8,679 nt of DNA from Nitrospiria bacterium (lineage in GTDB: Bacteria; Nitrospirota; Nitrospiria; Nitrospirales; UBA8639), in contig JAUIKP010000118.1 of assembly GCA_030430725.1 (NCBI GenBank), forward strand, positions 1 to 8,679. Reading direction: 5' to 3'. How positions within the stretch are numbered: the first letter of the stretch is position 1; each line of letters begins with the position of its first letter. Below, piece after piece: positions 1-7,029 of this stretch. The notes beneath the pieces were generated by a model. It was not told the DNA's origin. It saw only the letters and a list, made by a program, of their open reading frames with translations, and did not search any database. The position numbers and the translations under genes are program-made.

Positions 1-98
1 TTCAAGGTTTTTGACATGAAACGGTGCTCCTTCGATCATATACCGTTGATGAATGGAATAGAGGGTCAGTCAATGATTCATAAAAACAGCACAGGATA

Positions 99-118
99 CC
101 CCTCAGCTTGCTGAGGGG
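99..118. terminator. GC-rich perfect stem-loop, possible terminator
   Basis: CCCCTCAG (99-106) and CTGAGGGG (111-118) form a perfect 8-bp stem closed by the tetraloop CTTG. There is no U-tract directly after it on either strand. Read on the minus strand the hairpin is followed about 12 nt later by a TTTTT run (complement of 82-86). It could therefore end leftward transcription from the methyltransferase gene, whose stop lies about 210 bp to the right, or act as a processing or protein-binding structure. Confidence 0.35.
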
Positions 119-282
119 ACCTTCACTCCTTGAATGTCTCATAATGCTAGGAAAATGGTCAATGTTGGAGGGGCAAAAGATGGTATATACCCCAGGTTCT
201 GGGAATCATAGTTTTTATTGAAATCAGGCGGGGAAGATAGCGGTGAAGATTAGGAGATCCACGCGGGGAGTCGCCAACACAG

Positions 283-305
283 CCTTGTCCACAGACATGG
301 CAAGG
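283..305. other. Stem-loop just downstream of the methyltransferase gene
   Basis: CCTTG (283-287) pairs with CAAGG (301-305), and CCA (289-291) with TGG (298-300). One T bulges out and the loop is CAGACA. It lies 23 bp beyond the stop codon of the minus-strand methyltransferase gene and may stabilise the 3' end of that transcript. No T-run follows on either strand, so it is not a classical rho-independent terminator. Confidence 0.25.
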
Positions 306-328
306 AGGCCGTTTCCCTCATAAGATTC

Positions 329-1267
329 CTAGGAGGCGAGATTACCAGCTGTTACCGATGCGAGGTATTGCTGTAACCGAGACCTCCCTCCGGTTCCTGC
401 GGATGGAGGAGTACACAATATGAGCCAATATGGATTGGTAAATTGATAGGTGTCTCCATGACGGTAGGACTCGATAAACTGCCGTAATCTGGGTGCCTTC
501 ATCCAGTTTGGCAGGGGGGTTGAATCCATGACGACTTGTTGGAGGTATTGTTCCAGTAGCCGATCATGCCGTATTGAAATGCTATGGGTGCAGGCTATCT
601 CTCGAATAGTGATCATAGCTTTCAATTTTTCTAAAACAGCAACTACCGACTCTGCAGAAAGATAAGGCACTGGGGCGTGAAGCGAACATTCTTGAAAGAA
701 GGTGTGATGCAGTTGTGAGAAAAAAGCCTCTTGCTTGGTAAGGACAATGCATGCGGTTCCCCGCAAAGGGTGCAGAGCACCAATGAGTCGGGACAATGAA
801 GTGTGGAGAGAAGCATGATCCAGGCCGGAGAAGGATTGGATCGCCCATGCCATATCGTAAGAACCTGGAGTCAGGAACTTTTCAGCATTATCCCAGGTGG
901 TTTGCCAGGCATGTCTGGGGAAAAATGGCCGGCGTAGAGAGTGGCTACAGGTGGAGAGGCAATAGTGGGAGGGGTCCAAATAATCATAATGAAGGCGAAT
1001 GGTTGACGGAAGCCATGCCTGCAACATTCTTGAAAATCGGCCGGGTCCACATCCAATGTCTAGTACTTGATAGCCTGCGTTCTGTTCCGGAAATAGCGAA
1101 TCCCAATTTACGGCACCCAAGATTTTATTGTAATCGTCTTCTACAATGGAAAACCAGGCTTCGGGGTGTATGTTCCCCTTTTGGTAATAACGGAGGGATC
1201 GGAGAAGGTTTGAGGTTCTATGTCGTTCGTGAGAAGGCAGTTGGGAGGTGCATAAGGAGGTGTTCAT
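329..1267 (-). CDS. Class I SAM-dependent methyltransferase
   Basis: Predicted soluble cytoplasmic methyltransferase of 312 residues that transfers a methyl group from S-adenosylmethionine. Motif I, VLDIGCGPGRF, lies at residues 68-78 and forms the SAM-binding glycine loop. An acidic residue in YLDPS (residues 96-100) is placed where the ribose-binding Asp/Glu ends strand beta-2. YDMAWAIQSF (137-146) fits motif IV/post-motif. The segment before motif I (DDYNKILGAVNW) resembles the N-terminal helices of small-molecule methyltransferases. The C-terminal third has no motif I know and may form the substrate lid. The chosen start is the first ATG; the reading frame extends 18 codons further to a TTG at 1319-1321. 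Neither start has a clear Shine-Dalgarno sequence. The gene stands alone on the minus strand, divergent from the next plus-strand gene. The fold is secure from motif I, but the substrate cannot be told. Confidence 0.85.
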   Translation of the reverse strand: MNTSLCTSQLPSHERHRTSNLLRSLRYYQKGNIHPEAWFSIVEDDYNKILGAVNWDSLFPEQNAGYQVLDIGCGPGRFSRMLQAWLPSTIRLHYDYLDPSHYCLSTCSHSLRRPFFPRHAWQTTWDNAEKFLTPGSYDMAWAIQSFSGLDHASLHTSLSRLIGALHPLRGTACIVLTKQEAFFSQLHHTFFQECSLHAPVPYLSAESVVAVLEKLKAMITIREIACTHSISIRHDRLLEQYLQQVVMDSTPLPNWMKAPRLRQFIESYRHGDTYQFTNPYWLILCTPPSAGTGGRSRLQQYLASVTAGNLAS

Positions 1268-1365
1268 GATTAAGATACTGAGGGAAATGAAGTCCTTAGT
1301 TGCCACTGCTAAAGAAAGCAAAAACGGTACCGGCTATCATTTGTAGAAAAGAGGGAAGTAAGGTA

Positions 1366-1476
1366 ATGGATTGTATGGAAATTGTTTATTTGGAAGGGGA
1401 AGGTCTTCTTCCTGAAGCAAAAATTTTTCCCAATACACAGGAAGAATCTGCCGGTAGTCTATTGGTCTTACAATAA
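1366..1476 (+). CDS. Possible small protein, 36 residues
   Basis: A short ORF in the divergent gap between the methyltransferase and the membrane-anchored protein. It begins MDCMEIVYLEGEGLLPEA and ends with TAA at 1474-1476. The sequence GAGGGAAG (1351-1358) ends 7 nt before the ATG and is a good Shine-Dalgarno candidate, which is the main reason to list it. The predicted peptide is acidic, with no membrane segment and no motif I recognise. It reads in the same direction as the next gene, which starts about 100 bp later, so the two could be cotranscribed. Chance ORFs of this length are common; similar peptides at the same place in related genomes would be needed to accept it. Confidence 0.25.
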   Translation: MDCMEIVYLEGEGLLPEAKIFPNTQEESAGSLLVLQ

Positions 1477-1578
1477 GGTTCCTTTTAATGGTCCTTTGAC
1501 CCTACATCGGTTTTGCTGACACATGAAGACCACATATAAATGGTTCATAAAAAAGAACTTGTGGAAGGCAAGAATCTC

Positions 1579-2325
1579 ATGACCTGCCAGGGCGATCCTC
1601 GTAAAGCGTCGTGGATCTTCTTGACTATATGGATAGGGGCGACCGCCTTGTTCCTGTGGGAGGTTGGGCAAAGTAGAAGTGAGGGAGGTTTAGAGAATGA
1701 ATCCTTGTCAAAAGTTGAAAATTTAAAGTCAATTCAGAAGGAAAATGTAAATACTCGCCTAGCCTATATGAATAAACCGGGGGTATCAGCTTATTTATTT
1801 CTTGCTGACGGCGAGGTTGCCTCGTCTCCCCAGTTTTCGTCAGATTTTTCTTCAAAAAGAGCTGGTTCGGCCTTGGTTGGTTCCGTCATGGCCCTCTTGG
1901 CCACGTTTGAAAGTGCTAATGTTCTTCCGCCCGAGGGGTCTTCCCAGGCCAATCAACTGATTCATGGTCTTATTCAATTGCAGTCGGCCTTAGTGAAATC
2001 CCAATCAGCAGAATTGAGCGACTATTTTTCAGCCGCGGTTGAACAGCGTTTTGAAAATGAAAGTGTAGGGTTTTTACAGTCGTTTCCTCAAAGAGGTTTG
2101 ACATCCAAAATGTTAGAGGCTCTCGTAAGCTATAATCACAATGCACCCATGTGGGAAAAACCAGCTCTTACTGAACTCTTTCAACGCTATAATTTTTCCC
2201 GACAAGATTGGGAATTGATTGAGAAAATCTTCAGGGAAGCCGACATAGCGTATCGTATGAAAGGATCATCCATCCATGATGCCTATGAACTGTGGAGGGT
2301 ACAAATGCCAGGAGGGCGGCCATGA
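1579..2325 (+). CDS. Uncharacterised protein with N-terminal membrane anchor
   Basis: I do not recognise this 248-residue protein. A short basic N-terminus is followed by one hydrophobic segment at about residues 11-29 (from SWIFLTIWIG to LFLWEV) with no signal-peptidase-like site after it. A single-pass anchor with a periplasmic C-terminal domain is therefore likely. Residues 35-60 are polar and probably a linker, with a hydrophobic patch at about 96-110. The remainder looks mostly helical, rich in Glu, Gln, Ser and Leu, with aromatic residues near the C-terminus (WELIEK, YELWRV). The ATG at 1579 is preferred because GGAAGG (1563-1568) lies 10 nt upstream. An earlier in-frame ATG at 1540 has no ribosome binding site and would add 13 residues. 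The gene ends 11 bp from the stop of the convergent oxidoreductase. Coding is likely from length and composition; function is unknown. Confidence 0.7.
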   Translation: MTCQGDPRKASWIFLTIWIGATALFLWEVGQSRSEGGLENESLSKVENLKSIQKENVNTRLAYMNKPGVSAYLFLADGEVASSPQFSSDFSSKRAGSALVGSVMALLATFESANVLPPEGSSQANQLIHGLIQLQSALVKSQSAELSDYFSAAVEQRFENESVGFLQSFPQRGLTSKMLEALVSYNHNAPMWEKPALTELFQRYNFSRQDWELIEKIFREADIAYRMKGSSIHDAYELWRVQMPGGRP

Positions 2326-2336
2326 AGATACAGGAA

Positions 2337-3305
2337 TCAATTGAGGAAAATGGATTTCCCAGTCTGTGCCGATCGGTAACACGCATCAGCTATTTCGACT
2401 GCTCGCAACCCATCCTCTGCCGTAATGGGCATTGGGCCTCCGGTTCGAATTCCCTGGCAAAAGTCTCGAAGCACTTCAATCAGCGTTGCACTGGGCGGGA
2501 AGGGATAGTCTAATATCTCATTTCTTCCGGAAATTTTTCGAACGATATTGGTCGTCCAATCGGCTGATGCTTGTCCTTTTGACCCCATAATTTCTGCGCG
2601 AGTGACCCGTCCCTGGCTGACGCGTGAGATATCGAGATAACAGGGAAGTCCCATTTGCGTAACCAGTTTTATGAAAGCCTGATTTTCGGGGTTTTGGGTC
2701 GTAGGTCGACCAATGTCCGCTGAGACCGAATGGACCTCATCCCGAGTGAGGAAACGGACCAGGTCCAGCAAGTGAATCCCAAATTCCATGAGGGATCCAT
2801 AATTGCTCCATGAGGTGTTTTTTCCCGGCAACGCTGGGCCGGATTCGAATCGCATGGTGCAAACAAGATATTGCCATTGGCCTAAGGATGGTGCGATGGC
2901 TTGCAATTGCCGGATTGTTGGTTCATACCGCAGAGTCTGGGCCGTCATGACAGAGATTTTAGCTTTAGTGGCGGCCTCGACGATTTGGCGACCTTGGGAT
3001 TGGTTAAGGGCAAGGGGTTTTTCCAAAAGAACTGCTTTGCCATGTTGAATGGCTTCTAAGGCAATGGGTAAATTGAGTGAGGGAGGGGTCACGATCAGAA
3101 CGCCCTGAATAGCCGAATCGGCTAAAAGATCCTGATAGTTCGGATAAAAGCGGAGGGTGTATTCTGAGGCAAGTCGAATGCCTTCTTCTTGGTTTCTTCG
3201 GCTGATGGCAATTAATTCTCCTCCTGTTTCGACGGAGAGCAAATGATGAAGATAACGGGAGCCGTGTCGTCCTATGCCAATCAATCCAAGGAAAATCGGT
3301 TTCAT
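2337..3305 (-). CDS. Gfo/Idh/MocA family NAD(P)-dependent oxidoreductase
   Basis: A 322-residue cytoplasmic oxidoreductase of the family that oxidises or reduces hydroxyl groups on sugars, inositols and sugar nucleotides using NAD(P). The N-terminal Rossmann domain starts with GLIGIGRHGSRY (residues 7-18), the dinucleotide-binding glycine loop. VTPPSLN (72-78) and the hallmark EKPLAL (95-100), with catalytic Lys96, follow. The C-terminal alpha/beta domain carries EFGIHLLDLVRF (174-185), where His178 and Asp181 fit the family G-x-H-x-x-D motif. The C-terminus (AEDGLRAVEIADACYRSAQTG) is typical of the family. The ATG at 3303-3305 is chosen because an AGGG and a GGAAGGA lie just upstream and the glycine loop then sits near the N-terminus. 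A longer frame to 3392 would add 29 unlikely residues and overlap the neighbour. It lies 55 bp behind the gene at 3361-4056, so the two are probably cotranscribed. The substrate is unknown; glycan context suggests a sugar or sugar nucleotide. Confidence 0.9.
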   Translation of the reverse strand: MKPIFLGLIGIGRHGSRYLHHLLSVETGGELIAISRRNQEEGIRLASEYTLRFYPNYQDLLADSAIQGVLIVTPPSLNLPIALEAIQHGKAVLLEKPLALNQSQGRQIVEAATKAKISVMTAQTLRYEPTIRQLQAIAPSLGQWQYLVCTMRFESGPALPGKNTSWSNYGSLMEFGIHLLDLVRFLTRDEVHSVSADIGRPTTQNPENQAFIKLVTQMGLPCYLDISRVSQGRVTRAEIMGSKGQASADWTTNIVRKISGRNEILDYPFPPSATLIEVLRDFCQGIRTGGPMPITAEDGLRAVEIADACYRSAQTGKSIFLN

Positions 3306-3360
3306 AACAACCCTAATTCCTTCCCTTATCCGGCAGGAGTGATTGAAAAAACGGTAGCCC

Positions 3361-4056
3361 TCATCCAATGTGGATAAAACAAACTGGATCACCTACCAAG
3401 GCCGTTGGGTAGGTCTGATCCTCAACTTGGAAAGGCATACCGTGTGAGTGGCACCAATGTTCAACCCAGGGCATTTCTTCCACCGAGGTTGTGAGCAATC
3501 CTGGTATGGTTAGTTTGGCCATGCAATTGGCAAATAAGCGAATTCCTGTTTCCCGTTCCTGTACAAAGGCCGATGGATCAAATGCCATGGGGTCTGCACG
3601 ACCGTATGAAAAAAGGACCGACAGATTGGGGAATTCTTCCGGGTCATTCAGAACACTGACAATCCAAAGATGATCAACGTTGCCTGTCGCAGTCTCTGCT
3701 GACCCGTAATAAAATGGGATTCCGTTTTCGCCTCCGGCTTGGTTGAGTATATCCACTTCTGCTTGCCGAAGATTATAGGGGCATACTGTTCGATTTAATT
3801 CCAGCCGTTCCATGACCAAAGGGGGAATCTCGGGAACTCCCGCGCCCACATATAGACTTCGCCCCATAGCCGGTAGGCGGGTGCGGAGGGCTTTCGCAAT
3901 CGCGATCCCCAGTTTCTTGCAGGGGCCTCGGCGATCCTGCCAAAACGCGTCTCCACCTTCGTCGCAATAAACCGGGCCAAGTCCATCATAGTCCAGCGCA
4001 TAATACATTCGAGTAATTTCTTGAGTCGTGGCAGAGGATAATTGGGGGTTTTTCAT
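3361..4056 (-). CDS. Uncharacterised Rossmann-like protein, possible divergent methyltransferase
   Basis: A 231-residue soluble protein that I cannot assign to a named family. SLYVGAGVPEIPPLVMERL (residues 67-85) looks like a beta strand, a glycine-rich loop and a helix, as in motif I of SAM-dependent methyltransferases. It is followed by a probable second strand and helix (NRTVCPYNLRQAEVDILNQ, 88-106). A hydrophobic strand ending in VLNDPEEF (135-142) would suit motif IV. No signal peptide or membrane segment is visible. Several Cys residues (31, 46, 92, 178, 202, 226) are scattered without a metal-binding pattern. The ATG at 4054-4056 follows AAAGG with an 11-nt spacer. The gene is first in a probable two-gene operon with the oxidoreductase, its stop lying 55 bp before that start. 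The pairing suggests related substrates. The methyltransferase idea is an inference from one loop and could be wrong. Confidence 0.75.
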   Translation of the reverse strand: MKNPQLSSATTQEITRMYYALDYDGLGPVYCDEGGDAFWQDRRGPCKKLGIAIAKALRTRLPAMGRSLYVGAGVPEIPPLVMERLELNRTVCPYNLRQAEVDILNQAGGENGIPFYYGSAETATGNVDHLWIVSVLNDPEEFPNLSVLFSYGRADPMAFDPSAFVQERETGIRLFANCMAKLTIPGLLTTSVEEMPWVEHWCHSHGMPFQVEDQTYPTALVGDPVCFIHIG

Positions 4057-4182
4057 ACTCTGTGTGGGCCTTTCAATTTGTTCAACTTTCTTTCTTTGTA
4101 CCAGGTTTGGCGAAGGCGAAAATAGCCCTTACAGCAAGATGCGATGTCATAATCCAAGCCATGAAGGTGAGCTTTCCTCAAC

Positions 4183-4216
4183 TTGACCTAAATTACAATT
4201 TTGTGTATTGATACAC
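4183..4216 (+). promoter_or_regulatory. Promoter-like element with overlapping palindromic operator
   Basis: TTGACC (4183-4188) matches five of six bases of the sigma-70 -35 box. Seventeen bases later is TATTGA (4206-4211), a poor -10 with three matches. The -10 lies inside the perfect dyad GTGTAT-TG-ATACAC (4203-4216), the usual place for a repressor operator. If used, transcription would start near 4218 and give kdsD a leader of about 270 nt. The palindrome is seen directly; the promoter reading is tentative. Confidence 0.35.
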
Positions 4217-4241
4217 GAGAGTAGTCATAAATGCTCTTCTA

Positions 4242-4268
4242 GGGAAAATAGCCTTTCCCAAAAATGGG
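4242..4268. promoter_or_regulatory. Two mutually exclusive stem-loops
   Basis: GGGAAA (4242-4247) pairs perfectly with TTTCCC (4254-4259) around a 6-nt loop. The CCCA of 4257-4260 can instead pair with TGGG (4265-4268) around AAAA. The two hairpins share bases 4257-4259 and so cannot form together. Such switching is the hallmark of leader control, but both stems are short and no ligand-binding core is visible. Confidence 0.25.
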
Positions 4269-4408
4269 CAAAAGCACCTCCTCTCACCGATTCCATTCAT
4301 CTGTATTGTGCGTCAAGAGGAAATCTTTTTGTTGGAGTTCCAGTATAGCGAAGGTGCTCCTCAAGGACGAAACGAGGCCTGCGCGTTGTCCAGAAAAAAG
4401 CCAACTAA

Positions 4409-4447
4409 AGCTGTTTATCAAATGATAGCTTCAATTTGAAGTTTTTT
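4409..4447 (+). terminator. Adjacent palindromes with T-run before kdsD, possible attenuator
   Basis: AGCT (4409-4412) and ATCA (4417-4420) can pair with TGAT (4423-4426) and AGCT (4427-4430), leaving a GTTT bulge. Immediately beside it CTTCAA-T-TTGAAG (4429-4441) is a perfect dyad, forming a 5-bp stem with an ATT loop, followed directly by six T residues (4442-4447). The second hairpin plus T-run resembles a weak rho-independent terminator 45 bp before the kdsD start. The first hairpin overlaps it by two bases and could compete. The stems are AT-rich, so strong termination is not expected. Confidence 0.3.
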
Positions 4448-4491
4448 GCCAGAATAGCCGGTTTGGCTAGGGATAAGAAAACCAAATTCTT

Positions 4492-5457
4492 ATGGATATA
4501 CTTCAAGAACTTCGTCGGGTGATCAGGCTGGAAGGTCTAGCCATTGCGCACCTTGAAAAGAGTATCGGTCTTCCTTTCGAAAAGGCAGTAAAAATGTTGC
4601 AAGCCTGTAGGGGGAAAGTGATTCTTACAGGGGTGGGAAAATCCGGTCTGATAGCGAACAAAATTTCGGCTACTATGGTGTCCACCGGCACTCCTGCGGT
4701 GTTTTTACATGGTTCCGAGGGGCTGCATGGGGACATAGGGATTGTGGCCAAAGAAGATATAGTGATTGCGGTAGGAAAGTCAGGCGAAAGCGAAGAATTG
4801 CTGGCGCTGCTTCCATTAATTCGAAAAATCGGTGCACGAATTATTACCATTACAGCCCAGGCCAACTCCACTCTCGCACGGGGTAGCGATCTTATTCTAG
4901 TAACGCCCATTCAAGAAGAAGCTTGTCCGCTCAATCTGGCACCTACCTGCAGTACCACTGCGGCCTTGGTCTTAGGGGATGCCCTGGCCATGGCATTGAT
5001 GAAATTGCGAAATTTTCAACCAGCCGACTTTGCTATGTTTCACCCTGGTGGCCAGTTAGGAAAACGACTACTTTTGAACGTTGGGGATTTGATGCGAACC
5101 GGTGAAGCCAATGCGATTATTCGCCTTTCTCACACGATTCAATTTATGTTGTGTGAAATGACAAGTAAACGTGCTGGCGCCGTGTCCGTCCTTGATGAGG
5201 AAGATCGTTTATTGGGATTGATCACTGATTTTGATATTCGTCGAGTGCTGGAAGGGGGGCAAAACCTTTTCGCTCTCACGATTGGAGCAGTAATGAACCC
5301 AAAGCCCAGTTGGGTATATCAGGATGAAAAAGCCGTCAAAGTTCTTCAATTTATGGAGGAACGGGAAAAGCCCATCTCCGTGCTACCGGTTCTTGATCGA
5401 CAGGAAAAAGTCGTCGGCATGATACACATTCATGATCTAATTTCCCGTGGCCTTTAG
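4492..5457 (+). CDS. kdsD: Arabinose-5-phosphate isomerase, KpsF/GutQ (KdsD) family
   Basis: A 321-residue cytoplasmic enzyme that interconverts ribulose 5-phosphate and arabinose 5-phosphate, the first committed step towards Kdo for LPS or capsule. The N-terminal SIS sugar-isomerase domain (about residues 30-170) shows TGVGKSG (46-52), HGDIG (79-83), GKSGES (95-100), EEACPLNLAPTCSTTA (142-157) and FHPGGQLGKRL (183-193). By alignment from memory with E. coli KdsD (Lys59, Glu111, Glu152, His193), the catalytic residues are Lys50, Glu102, Glu143 and His184, all present at a constant offset of nine. Two CBS domains follow at about 200-255 and 263-321. Length and architecture match the full-length KdsD/KpsF type. 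The first ATG is used although only a weak GGGAT lies well upstream. It precedes the O-antigen ligase gene by 243 bp on the same strand. Whether it serves LPS (kdsD) or a capsule (kpsF) cannot be told. Confidence 0.95.
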   Translation: MDILQELRRVIRLEGLAIAHLEKSIGLPFEKAVKMLQACRGKVILTGVGKSGLIANKISATMVSTGTPAVFLHGSEGLHGDIGIVAKEDIVIAVGKSGESEELLALLPLIRKIGARIITITAQANSTLARGSDLILVTPIQEEACPLNLAPTCSTTAALVLGDALAMALMKLRNFQPADFAMFHPGGQLGKRLLLNVGDLMRTGEANAIIRLSHTIQFMLCEMTSKRAGAVSVLDEEDRLLGLITDFDIRRVLEGGQNLFALTIGAVMNPKPSWVYQDEKAVKVLQFMEEREKPISVLPVLDRQEKVVGMIHIHDLISRGL

Positions 5458-5700
5458 CAAAACCCCCTAGTAGTTGTGAAAAGTCTTGGATCTTTTTCGA
5501 GGGACAATGTCGTTTAATAATGATAAGCATTCTGCGTGATAGGTACTCTCCATGTAAGTCCCTTGATTACAACATGCTCGGTCATCTGCGTCTAGGGTAA
5601 GAGATTTTTAAGCGTTTTTGCCAACCCGTAATGGGCTAATGAGGATTAGGTTGAAAACGTTTCTTGTGCGAGATCTCCCTGTCTCAAATGAATTGATCCA

Positions 5701-7002
5701 ATGAGCATCGACTTGGACGTGGGACAGATCGGCCGTACCTCTTCTTCTAGGACTTTCTCCAGTTCTTATCTTTGGGCTGCTCTGGGGTGGGGTCTTTGTG
5801 TGGTCATTCTCTTGGGTTTTTCTCCCCGGCTGTTTCATATTCAAGAATATTTCTTTTTCCCTCTTCTGGGTATGGCCATATTCCTTTGTTTAATAGAGCG
5901 AAAACCTCTCTGGATTCATGCCCGGCTCCTTGTCCCATTTATCTGTTTTGTGGGATGGATTGCGTTTACGATTCCCTTTTCAATTGATCCTTGGATCAGT
6001 TTGCAGGAATGGCAAAAAGTTGTGGCACAATTGGCAGTGCTCTACGGTACTTGTCTGATTGTCCAGGAACAACGGAATGAGTATTTTCTAAGAAAGGTTC
6101 TCCCCTTCTTTTTGGTGGGGGCCATTGCCTGTTACACCTATTCCCTTCTTGATTTTTGGGATCGAGGAGGGAACCTTTTTGATCGCACGATCCGTGCGGG
6201 TTTTCCAAAAGTCAGCGGCGCAGATTTTACTTGGCTGAGTACCAATGCATTGATGGTTTTTCCCTTATTCATTACGGGATTCTTGGCGGTGCCCAGTCCA
6301 TGGAAACGGGTGATGTTAGGTTGCGGCATGCTTCTCTCTTTCTTGGCCTTAGTGCTTTCCTATAGTCGTGGTGTCTGGTTAGCCTGTCTAATACAAATAA
6401 TTGTTGGAGGTTTTCTTGTCCATAAGCGTCACGCATTTCGCTTGCTGATCATAGGAATAGTGGTATTTCTTTCGGTTGGAGTCATTCTTGGTCAATTGGG
6501 ACTACATCGTGAAACCTTCAATCCTTGGACGATCAAGGCTCGGTTGGCAGTATGGAGTCTTAGTGCTTCAGATATTCTGGACCATCCAATTGTTGGAGTG
6601 GGTTATGGCGTGCCAATTTTAGAAAAACGTCACGGGCAAAATATCATTGAGTTGGAAGCTGCGAATCCTGGGATCCCCGATATTCCGGAAAAACCGCATA
6701 ACTGGTATCTCATGGTGGTGACAGGGGCTGGATTACCAGGGTTGGCCTTGTTTCTTTGGTTGCTCGCCAAAGTGGGATTTGCCATCTATGAGAAATGGCC
6801 AAAGGCTAGGACTTCTTCGCATCGTTGGTTACAGATGGGAGTGTTTCTCATGGTTCTTGGATTCTCGATCCGTATTTTTTTCGAGGACAGCTTCGGCGGA
6901 AGCCATTCTTATCTGTTTTGGATACTTGTCGGGACTAGTGTGGTTCTTTCAAATTCACAAATCGAGGGAGATTGGAATCAGCCAGGGCATAGGAGTGGCT
7001 AA
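5701..7002 (+). CDS. O-antigen ligase/polymerase family membrane protein (Wzy_C type)
   Basis: A 433-residue polytopic inner-membrane protein. Hydrophobic segments lie at about residues 24-40, 50-65, 74-93, 108-121, 133-150, 181-197, 205-221, 226-240, 247-265, 335-359, 377-391 and 404-416, giving roughly 10-12 membrane spans. The family signature is present: YSRGVWLA (221-228) with Arg224, then a periplasmic loop with DHPIVGVGYG (294-303) and PHNWYLMVVTGAGLPGL (332-348), where His333 matches the conserved loop histidine of WaaL-like ligases. Such proteins move undecaprenyl-linked glycan onto lipid A-core, or polymerise or transfer glycans onto other acceptors. The ATG is the first after an in-frame stop 9 bp upstream, and it has no evident Shine-Dalgarno sequence. 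The 5458-5700 gap shows no clear terminator; TAATAAT at 5515-5521 is a possible -10 without a good -35. Ligase, polymerase and protein O-glycosylase cannot be separated by sequence alone. Confidence 0.88.
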   Translation: MSIDLDVGQIGRTSSSRTFSSSYLWAALGWGLCVVILLGFSPRLFHIQEYFFFPLLGMAIFLCLIERKPLWIHARLLVPFICFVGWIAFTIPFSIDPWISLQEWQKVVAQLAVLYGTCLIVQEQRNEYFLRKVLPFFLVGAIACYTYSLLDFWDRGGNLFDRTIRAGFPKVSGADFTWLSTNALMVFPLFITGFLAVPSPWKRVMLGCGMLLSFLALVLSYSRGVWLACLIQIIVGGFLVHKRHAFRLLIIGIVVFLSVGVILGQLGLHRETFNPWTIKARLAVWSLSASDILDHPIVGVGYGVPILEKRHGQNIIELEAANPGIPDIPEKPHNWYLMVVTGAGLPGLALFLWLLAKVGFAIYEKWPKARTSSHRWLQMGVFLMVLGFSIRIFFEDSFGGSHSYLFWILVGTSVVLSNSQIEGDWNQPGHRSG

Positions 7003-7029
7003 CAAATGTATTGAGATAATTTGGCGAAT

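Larger units (their letters stand above)
1..328. other. Intergenic region without a convincing gene
   Basis: No gene can be supported here. On the plus strand one frame is open from base 1 to a TGA at 112-114. It could be the last 37 codons of a gene starting outside the window, but an open run of this length is common by chance and shows no motif. All three minus frames are interrupted by stops within the first 80 bases. A TTGACA at 11-16 followed 17 nt later by GATCAT (34-39, four of six matches to TATAAT) is a weak sigma-70-like promoter candidate. Two stem-loops (99-118 and 283-305) are listed separately. The rest, including 120-280, shows nothing I can interpret. Confidence 0.4.
4057..4491. 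other. Divergent regulatory region with several dyads
   Basis: This 435-bp gap separates the minus-strand pair from kdsD and holds no gene longer than a few dozen codons. Visible structure includes a 14-bp dyad overlapping a promoter-like element (4183-4216), two overlapping alternative hairpins (4242-4268), and two adjacent palindromes ending in a T-run (4409-4447). The 10-mer GAAAATAGCC occurs twice (4118-4127 and 4244-4253). The stretch 4270-4400 shows no element I can name. No good Shine-Dalgarno sequence lies directly before kdsD. Confidence 0.5.

Noticed and set aside
1..114. Open frame from the window edge to a TGA at 112-114
   Set aside because: Thirty-seven open codons are easily explained by chance, and there is no motif or codon pattern supporting a gene end.
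796..1269. 157-codon plus-strand open frame
   Set aside because: It lies antisense to the methyltransferase gene, whose opposite frame carries the clear motif VLDIGCGPG. The translation is low in hydrophobic core patterns and has no motif.
2322..2513. Plus-strand frame starting with ATGA overlapping the stop of the membrane-anchored protein gene, with GGAGGG (2311-2316) before it
   Set aside because: The start looks good, but the frame is antisense to the conserved C-terminal end of the oxidoreductase and its translation is Cys/Arg/Ser-rich with no family pattern. The GGAGGG probably just encodes the Pro-Gly-Gly-Arg end of the upstream protein.
4356..4378. TCCTCAAGGACGAAAC, resembling the stem II and GAAAC core of a hammerhead ribozyme
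   Set aside because: The required CUGANGA before stem II is missing (the sequence there is CGAAGGTGC), and no matching stem I and III with a cleavage site were found.
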